Shown here: one piece after another, positions 1 through 6,260 of the stretch
Layout of the letters: every line of letters starts with the position of its first letter
Position numbering within the stretch: the first letter of the stretch is position 1
NCBI GenBank assembly: GCA_900753715.1
Contig: CAAEAE010000044.1
Span: 1-8,191, forward strand
Direction of reading: 5' to 3'
DNA from: an uncultured Roseburia sp.
GTDB lineage: Bacteria; Bacillota_A; Clostridia; Lachnospirales; Lachnospiraceae
Length of the DNA: 8,191 bases
Made by a program: the position numbers and the translations under genes
The notes under the pieces: model-generated
What the model saw: only the letters and a program-made list of their open reading frames with translations
Database searches by the model: none
What the model was told of the DNA's origin: nothing

Positions 1-272
1 CTGTCCGGGTGCAGATAATCAAACAGATATTCCAGATATTCTTTGGCATCCTCCGGTATTTGACCTTTTGCTTCTTCTGTTATACCTTCATCGGTTTCCT
101 GCTCTTCCGGAACAGCTTCTGTTTTCGGCTCTTCCCGGGCATTTTCAGAAGCTTCATTTTCTGTTCCTTCTACATATGCACCGTTTTCTTTCTGAACTTC
201 CGCTGCTCCGCAGGCAGACAATATCATGCTGACTGCTATAACGAAAATAATTGTATTTTTCTGTTTACACAC
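1..272 (-). CDS. Putative lipoprotein, 3' end outside window (partial)
   Basis: This is the N-terminal 90 codons of a minus-strand gene that runs off the left edge. Reading from a GTG at 272-270, the protein starts with a short Lys-containing head, a hydrophobic stretch (residues 7-18) and a lipobox L-S-A-C with Cys21 as the expected lipidated residue, so it should be anchored to the outer face of the membrane. After Cys21 comes a Glu-rich, low-complexity linker (about residues 25-70) of the kind that tethers lipoproteins, and then a more ordered segment (EYLEYLFDYLHPD) that may open the folded domain. The GTG start is the first usable one after the GGAG at 285-288, although the 12-13 nt gap is long. 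It lies 53 nt after the stop of the upstream paralogue, so it is probably the fourth gene of that operon. The functional domain is outside the window and no function can be given. Confidence 0.75.
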   Translation of the reverse strand, partial: MCKQKNTIIFVIAVSMILSACGAAEVQKENGAYVEGTENEASENAREEPKTEAVPEEQETDEGITEEAKGQIPEDAKEYLEYLFDYLHPD

Positions 273-325
273 GTTTATATAATTTCTCCTTCTTCCTGCT
301 TTCTTTCCCACGATTCAGCCAGCAC

Positions 326-1369
326 CTACCACAATGCGCCGTCTTTCGTAATGATTCTTGAATAGATCCTATTCTTATTGTCTTCCCTTTCCACTACATA
401 TCGCAGCGTGACCAGCTCCCCCGCCTCATCAATCCGGTATATGATTCCATCATTATATTTCTCTACCGTATTATCCAACAGATACAGATATTTCTTATCT
501 ACATAGAACTGGTATGTCATATCAAATTCTTCTTCATACGCTACAACAATATAATCCTCCGACATTTCACTAAAGTGATCCAGATATTTATCTTTTGAGA
601 ATATATTTCTTATATCCTCTGCACTTATATCCAGATCCGTAAGCTCCAGAAGTTCACCTGTATGCAGGTCAAATGTACAGCCATAATAATAATGTCCCCC
701 TCGTTCCGCTCGTTTTTCTTTAATCTGCAAGATACTCAAAATATTATCATCCATATACATAATCCTGCTTTCCAGGCTATATAAGCCCGGCTCTACTGCC
801 ACATCCTCATCACCATACCTCTCTCGCATATCAGCCACTCTGCCTAAAAAGCAGTCGAATAGATTATCATAATCATTTCCGGGAAAATCTAATAATCTTC
901 CCGTTCCTGCAAACCAGTCCTGTTCTTCTTTTTCAAAAAATTCTGTAATTTTCTCTGCTGCAACGCTATCTCCAGAAACAACCGGTCTGTCATAATAAAT
1001 AATGGCCATCGTCAGTCCATCCTCATTGTAAATAGAATAGTCTGTACGTTCTATGGTAACTTCCAGAGTCGAATTACTTTTGGTTCTTCTGTCCTCCCAT
1101 TCCTCATCACTCTCAAGCCATTCCATATTTTCCTGTTCATCTGCTTCTATCGCAGCATCACTTATCTCCGTGTCAGAATCATCTGACTCAGTAGCAGCCT
1201 CACTTCTCTCTGTGCAGTGGCAGCCTGACTCCGTGGCAGTATTATTTTCCTCTGTATCCGAATAATCTGATTCCACAACAACATCATTTACCTCTATATC
1301 TGCCGGAATTTGACTTAGCTGCGTCATTCCTATCAGAATAATTCCTAAAATAATTTCATAAACTTTCAT
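326..1369 (-). CDS. Secreted acidic DUF4163/DUF3298-like protein, mosaic paralogue A
   Basis: A 347-residue protein with an N-terminal signal or anchor helix (residues 5-17), no lipobox, and a plausible cleavage after I-P-A at residue 23. Residues 33-74 are three imperfect 14-residue acidic repeats. The body (about 102-345) has a YYDRPVVSGD..AAEKI segment (125-141), then ILSILQ (210-215), GGH (224-226) and TFDLHTGELLELTDL (232-246). These recall the DUF4163 plus DUF3298 extracellular modules of Bacillus RsiV and PdaC; that match is by eye. No sigma-binding domain or catalytic deacetylase domain is present, so the body may bind a wall or envelope ligand (inference). Residues 1-40 match paralogue C at 34 of 40 positions, while residues 76-341 follow paralogue B closely, including an 18-residue identical run (93-110). 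Repeat unit 2 carries an unusual C-H-C at 50-52. The ribosome site GAGGGG lies 9 nt before ATG. It is third in a minus-strand operon, 74 nt after B. Confidence 0.85.
   Translation of the reverse strand: MKVYEIILGIILIGMTQLSQIPADIEVNDVVVESDYSDTEENNTATESGCHCTERSEAATESDDSDTEISDAAIEADEQENMEWLESDEEWEDRRTKSNSTLEVTIERTDYSIYNEDGLTMAIIYYDRPVVSGDSVAAEKITEFFEKEEQDWFAGTGRLLDFPGNDYDNLFDCFLGRVADMRERYGDEDVAVEPGLYSLESRIMYMDDNILSILQIKEKRAERGGHYYYGCTFDLHTGELLELTDLDISAEDIRNIFSKDKYLDHFSEMSEDYIVVAYEEEFDMTYQFYVDKKYLYLLDNTVEKYNDGIIYRIDEAGELVTLRYVVEREDNKNRIYSRIITKDGALW
1148..1273 (-). repeat. Three 42-nt coding repeats in paralogue A
   Basis: Residues 33-74 of paralogue A form three 14-residue units: ESDYSDTEENNTAT, ESGCHCTERSEAAT and ESDDSDTEISDAAI. 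The period is 42 nt with no indels. The second unit has lost the DYSD core and gained Cys-His-Cys, although the flanking bases still match the other units. The same array occurs with four full units in paralogue C. The repeats lie between the signal sequence and the folded body, so they probably form an acidic extended stalk. Confidence 0.85.
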
Positions 1370-1398
1370 TGTAAAGTTCCCCTCATCTTTTCCCGTTC
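1370..1398 (-). repeat. Duplicated translation leader of paralogue A
   Basis: The 29 nt before the ATG of paralogue A repeat the leader of paralogue C (3428-3460). Both contain GAAC, a GGGAAAAG stretch, then GATGAGGGGAACTTTAC directly before A-ATG or T-ATG. They differ by small insertions and one base. The leader carries the ribosome site (GAGGGG, 9 nt from the start). Because non-coding bases are shared as well as codons, the 5' end of A was copied as DNA from C or from a common source. Confidence 0.8.
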
Positions 1399-1443
1399 TT
1401 CATAAGAATGTCCTGTTTTACAGTTGTTTTTCATCTGATACGC

Positions 1444-2379
1444 CTAATAATCTGTAATGATCCTTGAACGGATTCTATTCTTATTATCTTTCCTTTCGAT
1501 CCTGCATTCCAACATGACCGGCTCTCCTGTCTCATCAACCCGGTATATGATCCCATCGTTATAATTCCGCCTTGTGTTATCTAACAGATACAGGTACTGC
1601 TCATCCACAAAAAACTGATAGGCCATATTAATTTCTTCTCCATAACTTACAAGAGTATAATCATCTGATAATTCATTAAAAGGAGCAGGATATCCGACTT
1701 CGGATAAGATATTTCCCACGTCCTCACTACTCATATCTGTCAGATCTGTGAGCTTCAGAAGTTCTCCTGTATTTAGATCAAATGTACTTCCAAAATAATT
1801 ATATTCCCTTCGTTCTGTACGTTTTTCCATAATCTGCATAATACTCAATATATCATCATCCATATACACGATTCTGGTTTCTATGCTATATACACAGGGC
1901 CATTCAGCCACATCCTCATCACCATACCATTGACGCATTTTTTGCACAGCATATAAAAAGTCTCCAAACTCATGGTTGTAATAGTGGGTATCCTCTTCCT
2001 TAAAGTCCAATGGACTTCTCAATCCCAAAAACCACTCCATTTCCTCATCTTCAAAGAATTCCGTAATTTTCTCCGCCGCAACAGTATCACCTGTAACAAC
2101 CGGTCTGTCATAATAAATACTAGCCAACAGCAAGCCTTCTTCATTGAAAACGGAATGATCTGTACGCTCTATGGTAACCTCCAGAGTTGAATTACTTTTC
2201 GTTCTTCTGTCTGCCCACTCCTTATCACTCTCAAACCACTTCCTGTTTTCCTGTTCGGCTGCATCCATCTCTGCTTCTGTCTTTGTATATTCATAATCCT
2301 TTACGATTTGTGTTTCCGGCTTTTCATATCCAACCCATGCAGCCAATAACAGACTCATAATAATCATTGTACTTCTCAT
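1444..2379 (-). CDS. Secreted acidic DUF4163/DUF3298-like protein, paralogue B
   Basis: A 311-residue paralogue of A and C without the 14-residue repeats. The N-terminus is M-R-S followed by a hydrophobic core (residues 5-14) ending L-L-L-A-A-W15-V-G. This has the shape of a lipobox (L-A-A-C) with Trp, codon TGG, where Cys (TGC or TGT) would sit, so lipidation is not predicted although the signal otherwise looks like one. Residues 41-60 are charged linker. The body (about 66-309) has YYDRPVVTGD..AAEKI (89-105), ILSIMQ (177-182) and STFDLNTGELLKLTDL (198-213), which recall the DUF4163/DUF3298 folds of RsiV and PdaC. The body is the closest relative of paralogue A's body. The ribosome site GGAGG lies 7 nt from the ATG, and the gene starts 28 nt after the stop of C, so B is second in the operon. 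Ligand and role are unknown. Confidence 0.85.
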   Translation of the reverse strand: MRSTMIIMSLLLAAWVGYEKPETQIVKDYEYTKTEAEMDAAEQENRKWFESDKEWADRRTKSNSTLEVTIERTDHSVFNEEGLLLASIYYDRPVVTGDTVAAEKITEFFEDEEMEWFLGLRSPLDFKEEDTHYYNHEFGDFLYAVQKMRQWYGDEDVAEWPCVYSIETRIVYMDDDILSIMQIMEKRTERREYNYFGSTFDLNTGELLKLTDLTDMSSEDVGNILSEVGYPAPFNELSDDYTLVSYGEEINMAYQFFVDEQYLYLLDNTRRNYNDGIIYRVDETGEPVMLECRIERKDNKNRIRSRIITDY

Positions 2380-2409
2380 GTTCGTTCCTCCAAAATAGTG
2401 TTCGTTCCT
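2380..2409 (-). repeat. Direct repeat at the C-B gene junction
   Basis: The 10-mer AGGAACGAAC (minus strand) occurs at 2409-2400 and again at 2389-2380, a 20-nt period. The upstream copy includes the stop codon of paralogue C, and the downstream copy forms part of the ribosome site of paralogue B. It may be a small slippage duplication, with the extra ribosome-site-like copy giving coupled re-initiation. That role is inference. Confidence 0.6.
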
Positions 2410-3427
2410 ATGACATTCCAGGCTCCCGGCATGCGATCTGTCCTGTTGTACGATCTGTGTAATAATAAAACTCTGTGACTTCCAGGTTTTCTCCCCATTT
2501 ACCGTTCCACTTAATCACAAGACTTGTCCGAAACTCCAATGCAAATTCATTAATCAGATAATACGATTCCCCATCATAGAAATACTCATATTTCATATCA
2601 ATACGATGTCCACAATCATCTATAACATAATTATCATCTTTGAGAACTTCATATACTCCGATATCTATAATATTTCCTGTGATAAGAAAAATTGCCTTCA
2701 TTTCTTCCGGTTTTATGCTAATGAGCTTTGTAATCGGAATTAGTTCACCTGTCCGTAAATCAAAGGTACTTCCATAACAATGCCAGTTATTGTGCTCAAG
2801 GTTATAATTCCAGACTTGTACAATACTAATCATATCTTCATCCATATAACAAACACGGGTGTCCATGGTATAGTGGGTTGGATGTTGCGATAACATTTCA
2901 TTCCCCCACCTTTCCTTCATCAGCTCCATTCCATTTTTAAATTCTTCATAAAAATTTATTTGGGAAAGCCATGAAATACCTGTTCCTCGATCATAAAAAG
3001 CTTCGGCTTCTTTTTCAAAATAAGTATTAATCTTCTTTGCAGCCTCTGAATCCCCTTGAAGTACCGGTTTATCGTAATAAACAATAGCAATTAACCGACC
3101 TTCCTCATCATAAACAGACTCATCCCGCCGTTCTATGGATACTCTGTCAGAATAATCCTCTTCTGTAGCAGCATTACTAATACTCATATCAGTATCACCT
3201 GACTCCACTGCGATATCGTCTATCTCTGTTTCAGAATAATCTGGCTCAATTGCAGCATCACTTACTTCTGTGTCAGAATAGTCTGACTCTGTAACAATAT
3301 TGCCTGTCTCTATATCAGAATAATCTGATTCCACAACAACATCGTTTACCTCTATATCTGCCGGAATTTGACTTAGCTGTGTCACTCCCAGCATAATAAT
3401 CCCTAAAAGAATTTCATAAATTTTCAT
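2408..3427 (-). CDS. Secreted acidic DUF4163/DUF3298-like protein, paralogue C
   Basis: A 339-residue protein, first gene of the minus-strand operon. Residues 5-17 form a hydrophobic signal or anchor helix with no lipobox, and cleavage could follow I-P-A (residue 23). Residues 33-94 are four full and one partial 14-residue acidic repeats. The body (about 97-330) has IVYYDKPVLQGD..AAKKI (115-133), MISIVQ (199-204) and STFDLRTGELIPITKL (220-235), the same landmarks as A and B, but it is clearly diverged, with its own C-terminus ending CREPGMS. The landmarks resemble the DUF4163 and DUF3298 modules of RsiV (a lysozyme-binding anti-sigma factor) and PdaC; function here is not shown by sequence. 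The ribosome site GAGGGG lies 9 nt from the ATG. The upstream region carries the shared 37-nt block (3518-3554). Confidence 0.85.
   Translation of the reverse strand: MKIYEILLGIIMLGVTQLSQIPADIEVNDVVVESDYSDIETGNIVTESDYSDTEVSDAAIEPDYSETEIDDIAVESGDTDMSISNAATEEDYSDRVSIERRDESVYDEEGRLIAIVYYDKPVLQGDSEAAKKINTYFEKEAEAFYDRGTGISWLSQINFYEEFKNGMELMKERWGNEMLSQHPTHYTMDTRVCYMDEDMISIVQVWNYNLEHNNWHCYGSTFDLRTGELIPITKLISIKPEEMKAIFLITGNIIDIGVYEVLKDDNYVIDDCGHRIDMKYEYFYDGESYYLINEFALEFRTSLVIKWNGKWGENLEVTEFYYYTDRTTGQIACREPGMS
3146..3331 (-). repeat. Four-plus 42-nt coding repeats in paralogue C
   Basis: Residues 33-94 of paralogue C are units of 14 residues: ESDYSDIETGNIVT, ESDYSDTEVSDAAI, EPDYSETEIDDIAV, ESGDTDMSISNAAT, then EEDYSD. 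The DNA period is 42 nt. The array lies between the signal sequence and the folded body and is strongly acidic, which suggests a stalk or cation-rich contact region. Copy number differs from paralogue A (three units), as expected for repeat slippage or unequal exchange. Confidence 0.85.
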
Positions 3428-3460
3428 AGTAAAGTTCCCCTCATCCGCTTTTCCCTGTTC
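3428..3460 (-). repeat. Translation leader of paralogue C, copied upstream of A
   Basis: These 33 nt before the ATG of C match the 29 nt before the ATG of paralogue A, ending in the same GATGAGGGGAACTTTAC. They include the ribosome site GAGGGG. Upstream of this block the two leaders no longer match, so the copied segment begins near here. Confidence 0.8.
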
Positions 3461-3494
3461 CCCACAAGAAAGTGATATAATCTATTTTCTAAGA

Positions 3495-3514
3495 TTTATT
3501 TTAACGTAAATAAA
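3495..3514. promoter_or_regulatory. Palindrome next to the paralogue operon promoter
   Basis: TTTATTT (3495-3501) and AAATAAA (3508-3514) are perfect inverted arms around TAACGT. The arms touch the candidate -10 TTTTAT at 3515-3510, so an operator is possible. In such an AT-rich stretch chance is also plausible. Confidence 0.3.
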
Positions 3515-3554
3515 ATAACCATACAACACAAATGTCAAAATTATACATAAGATA
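3510..3554 (-). promoter_or_regulatory. Putative promoter of the three-paralogue operon, with shared block
   Basis: The minus strand shows TTGACA at 3538-3533, a 17-nt spacer and TTTTAT at 3515-3510, a fair housekeeping-type promoter about 85 nt before the start of C. Overlapping it is a 37-nt block (3554-3518) that aligns without gaps to 6297-6261 upstream of the lipoprotein gene, 28 of 37 identical. The block begins TATCT, then TATGTATAATTTTGAC, and ends TTGTATGGT. In the other copy the last hexamer is TATAAT, so the true -10 could be TATGGT here. An inverted pair TGTCA (3533-3537) and TGACA (3555-3559) brackets the block. Confidence 0.45.
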
Positions 3555-3974
3555 TGACAATTTTAATCATTTCATGTAATTATCTTTTTTATTTTCACTC
3601 CTGATCCCCTGCACTATGGTAAAAGGTTACAAAAAATCACCTCAAACTTCTCTATCCACTTTTTGTGAAATTTGTTGCTATTTCCATATATTTTGTGTTA
3701 ATATCCTATCAAAGCATACCGTTTCTTACATTCTTTTGTTTCACATATAGCACAACAGTTCTCGCTGTTTTGTTTCCCGGAAACTCATTATAGAAAGTCT
3801 ATGCTTTAACTATTCCAATTTACTTATTTTAATAAGCAGGAGATTTTCAGGATACTCATACTTTTCTGAATGTTTGAACCCGTATGTAAGGTGTTTTCTA
3901 TTCTTCCATGCAGCATCTACTATAGATATTGCATAAGATGACTGCCTTTTCTCCTGTGATACGAAAGGAGAGCT

Positions 3975-4031
3975 ATGAACAGTTGGAAGTATGCTGACAG
4001 GATGAAACCCCGAAAGGAGAAAACGAAATGA
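3975..4031 (+). CDS. 18-codon leader ORF overlapping the next gene
   Basis: A short ORF, MNSWKYADRMKPRKEKTK, rich in Lys and Arg. It has a strong ribosome site, AAGGAG at 3965-3970, 4 nt before ATG. Its TGA (4029-4031) overlaps the ATG of the next gene as ATGA, the usual layout for translational coupling. The 10-mer CGAAAGGAGA occurs at 3962-3971 and again inside this ORF at 4011-4020, where it is the ribosome site of the next gene. It is not recognised as any known peptide. It could be a coupling leader, a real small protein, or the remnant of a larger gene's start. Confidence 0.45.
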   Translation: MNSWKYADRMKPRKEKTK

Positions 4032-4258
4032 GTGATATTGTAAGAGAAATCGTAGAAATTGAATGTGCCAAAGCAGCTGAAGAGGCAGCGCAAAAGGCTA
4101 CAGAAGAAGCTACCAAAAAAACTTCCATTAAAAACATCAAACTTCTGATAAAAAATGGAGTTCCCCTATCAACGATTGTGACAACATTCTCCTATATTTT
4201 TTCTGAAAGCGACATTCAGAAAATTTATTCAGAGTGTGAAAGCAATACCATTAGTTAA
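4028..4258 (+). CDS. 76-residue helical protein, Rpn C-terminal-tail-like
   Basis: A small gene with a clear ribosome site (AAGGAG, 4014-4019, 8 nt from ATG). Residues 9-31 are an Ala/Glu/Lys-rich helix (AKAAEEAAQKATEEATKK), likely coiled coil. Residues 33-70 (IKNIKLLIKNGVPLSTIV...ESDIQKIYSE) look like two short helices of the kind found at the end of Rpn-family PD-(D/E)XK recombination-promoting nucleases, where charged helical repeats precede such a tail. No nuclease domain is present here. This likeness is by eye and uncertain. It has no signal peptide and is predicted cytoplasmic. It is the only plus-strand gene of the window, placed between two envelope-protein units, and is closed by the hairpin at 4264-4305. 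Confidence 0.7.
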   Translation: MSDIVREIVEIECAKAAEEAAQKATEEATKKTSIKNIKLLIKNGVPLSTIVTTFSYIFSESDIQKIYSECESNTIS

Positions 4259-4263
4259 TTCAA

Positions 4264-4305
4264 TAGAGATGTCCTATAGTGTTTATATCTGATAGGGCAT
4301 CTCTA
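4264..4305 (+). terminator. Hairpin between convergent genes
   Basis: AGAGATGTCCTAT (4265-4277) pairs with ATAGGGCATCTCT (4292-4304), 13 bp with one U-G wobble on the plus-strand RNA, extended by T4264-A4305, around a 14-nt loop. It starts 6 nt after the stop of the 76-residue gene. The following T-tract (AATTTATC) is weak. On the minus strand the same stem has one C-A mismatch and no T-tract, so it serves the plus-strand gene best but may also stop the convergent lipoprotein gene. Confidence 0.65.
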
Positions 4306-4364
4306 ATTTATCAAACGTAATATTTTATATTTGTTCCTCAACCAAACCTATAAATAGATAGCTT

Positions 4365-6191
4365 TCATTTTTGTACACTGTTCACACATTTTTTACCTGA
4401 AAGTTCATCATAGGTATAACCTACCTTTTTTCGTTCCTGGTCTGCCAGTGTTTCTGCTTCATAAAATCGTTTGGTAAGTTCCTGATACTGCTCTTTTGTG
4501 ACCGGAAAGAAGAACAAATCATCTTCCCGGCTATAATATGCTTCGCTTTTCATTTTCTCGGTCCATACAAATTTTTGATCATCCGACAGATCAAATGGCA
4601 TAGTTACAAGAAATGTCTCTTTTCCATTGCTCCATACTGCTTCTTCCATGAAATAGACCCCGGAGACAGTATCTCCATTCTGGTCCAGTTCGCACATACT
4701 GCAACGCATTCCTTCCCAGTTCCATCCTAACTTGTTTGTTCCAAAGACCTGCTCCCACGGCGACTTTATTTCATGCCATAAATGAACCGCATCCTCTTCC
4801 GCGTCATATTTAAAAATATATGTCATGTATTTCCAGACACAGATTTCCGGGAGTGAATCACCATCCATGTCAAATACATAGTAAATATATTCATGCGGAT
4901 CAAAATGCTCATCTATCTTTTTCATTTCCTGTTCTGTACGTTTAAGACCGGCATAAATATACTTGGAATTATCCTCGATATTTCCTCCTTTAAATTCAAC
5001 ACTAAAGTCCATTTTTCCATAAGCATCTTTAAGAACTTCGTAAACTTCATCACTTACAACCTGCATATTCTCATAAGGAAAGTCACGTGTGCTATCGAAG
5101 CTCTTCGCTCCGGATTGTGCTGTCTCACTTATTGGCGTTATTTTCTCTTCCTTTACCCGGATTAACTCCTTTCCTCTCCATTGCAAAGTTTGTAAAATAT
5201 ACCCATCCCCATTTCTAATCCAGTTCCGGATACCATCCTCCTCTATTTCAATCCACGCAAGAACATCATCATATACCACTTGTTCAAAGCACCCACTTTG
5301 ATTATTCCATATATACAAATCGTGGATTTCATATGCGGGAACCTGATCGATTGCCACCATCATATCTACATAGCCATCCCTGTTGGCATTCAGAAATTCC
5401 GGATAACTTTCAAAGCGGGAAGTCCAGCTTATGTCCTGCATTTCTTTATTCCCACGATAAAGTGTAAAGTGATATTGCATTGGTTCTCCATCTTCTATTT
5501 CCAGTACAGCCTGATAGGTTTCTTCTTCACCCAGACAGAATTCATACCGCGCTTCCCTGTTCACAAAAGAAATATCACTTATAATCTGTGCGATGATGCC
5601 ATCCGCGCATTCCACCATTTCCCTGCCATACTGGTTTCTGACCTCCTGATCCCACGGTTGTGAAACCAGTTCCGATTCTAATCGAAGCTTTCCTTCTACA
5701 TGAACCAGGAAGGAATCATTCTCCAAAAACAGCAGATAATAAGCTTCGTTACCCTGAGCTGCTTCAAATATCTGCCCAATCCCATATTCGTTATTATTTT
5801 CCACATAATGCCACATTTGGTCATAGTCGATGATGTCCCGGAAAAAAGGCTTCGCTTCTTCGTAGGTAAGTATTTCAGATGTAAAATTCTTCTTAACCTC
5901 AATTACCGGGCAGTCGGCATAAAAGGTATCCTCAATCGGTTCGCACTCATAAATCATCCAGTCTTCGTTTTCACTTTTATTTATATCATAATCCGTCAGG
6001 CACTGAACCAATATCTCGTCCAGCATGTCCAGATTGCTGCGATCGGATCCGGTATCTTCACGTACGGGTAAAGCATTGGCAATCTTCATCCCCTGATCAG
6101 ATTTAAGGTCTACATTCTTTTGCACACCGCATCCCATCAGCAGTAATACCATTATGAATAAAACAAACCACTGTATTCTTATATTCTTCAT
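4365..6191 (-). CDS. Large lipoprotein with metal-loop motifs
   Basis: A 608-residue surface lipoprotein. The head is K2, R5, then a hydrophobic core (8-19) and lipobox L-M-G-C with Cys21. Residues 55-175 contain mixed alpha/beta sequence of no clear family. Residues 268-276 read N-x-N-x-D-G-x-x-D (NANRDGYVD), followed by DLYIWN and a segment typical of XAC2610- or FG-GAP-like beta repeats. A second loop, D441-M-D-G-D-S-L-P-E449, has the D-x-D-x-D-x-x-x-E form, and a third candidate is DQNGD (503-507). These are consistent with calcium-binding loops, not proof. The far C-terminus (565-608) is charged and helical. No catalytic motif is recognised. GGGGAG lies only 3 nt before the ATG, a short spacing, but the next residues give a normal lipoprotein signal, so I keep this start. 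It is a separate unit with its own upstream promoter block, downstream of fcl in the same direction. Confidence 0.85.
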   Translation of the reverse strand: MKNIRIQWFVLFIMVLLLMGCGVQKNVDLKSDQGMKIANALPVREDTGSDRSNLDMLDEILVQCLTDYDINKSENEDWMIYECEPIEDTFYADCPVIEVKKNFTSEILTYEEAKPFFRDIIDYDQMWHYVENNNEYGIGQIFEAAQGNEAYYLLFLENDSFLVHVEGKLRLESELVSQPWDQEVRNQYGREMVECADGIIAQIISDISFVNREARYEFCLGEEETYQAVLEIEDGEPMQYHFTLYRGNKEMQDISWTSRFESYPEFLNANRDGYVDMMVAIDQVPAYEIHDLYIWNNQSGCFEQVVYDDVLAWIEIEEDGIRNWIRNGDGYILQTLQWRGKELIRVKEEKITPISETAQSGAKSFDSTRDFPYENMQVVSDEVYEVLKDAYGKMDFSVEFKGGNIEDNSKYIYAGLKRTEQEMKKIDEHFDPHEYIYYVFDMDGDSLPEICVWKYMTYIFKYDAEEDAVHLWHEIKSPWEQVFGTNKLGWNWEGMRCSMCELDQNGDTVSGVYFMEEAVWSNGKETFLVTMPFDLSDDQKFVWTEKMKSEAYYSREDDLFFFPVTKEQYQELTKRFYEAETLADQERKKVGYTYDELSGKKCVNSVQK

Positions 6192-6260
6192 TTGCTCCCC
6201 ATCCCGTTACGATCTTCACTCACAGTTTTTCATATAATTTACGTTACCAAAAGGGATCTC

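Larger units (their letters stand above)
3461..3974. other. AT-rich intergenic region between divergent units
   Basis: About 510 nt without a supported gene. The part nearest paralogue C holds the putative promoter block and palindrome described separately. The central part (about 3560-3860) is AT-rich, and I see no gene, RNA gene or insertion-sequence end in it. A weak short dyad, AACAG-TTCTCG-CTGTT, lies near 3750-3770 and is too small to call. Just before the plus-strand leader ORF, candidate promoter hexamers such as TTGAAC with TCTATT 17 nt downstream (near 3874-3902) are weak matches only. Confidence 0.6.

Noticed and set aside
1053..1265. Ser/Val-rich plus-strand frame opposite paralogue A
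   Set aside because: It is the antisense of the acidic repeat array; the repeated composition keeps the frame open.
3700..3800. Possible insertion-sequence remnant or attachment site in the AT-rich intergenic region
   Set aside because: No terminal inverted repeats, target duplication or transposase fragment could be seen.
3870..3941. Plus-strand ORF of 23 codons (starts MFEPVC) before the leader ORF
   Set aside because: No ribosome site at a proper distance and no sign of conservation; open by chance.
3461..3974. CRISPR array or tRNA gene
   Set aside because: No regularly spaced repeats and no cloverleaf-like arms or conserved T-loop were found.
5280..5663. Plus-strand 127-codon frame inside the lipoprotein gene
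   Set aside because: It lies fully opposite a well-supported gene, has no ribosome site, and its hydrophobic stretches mirror acidic codons on the other strand.
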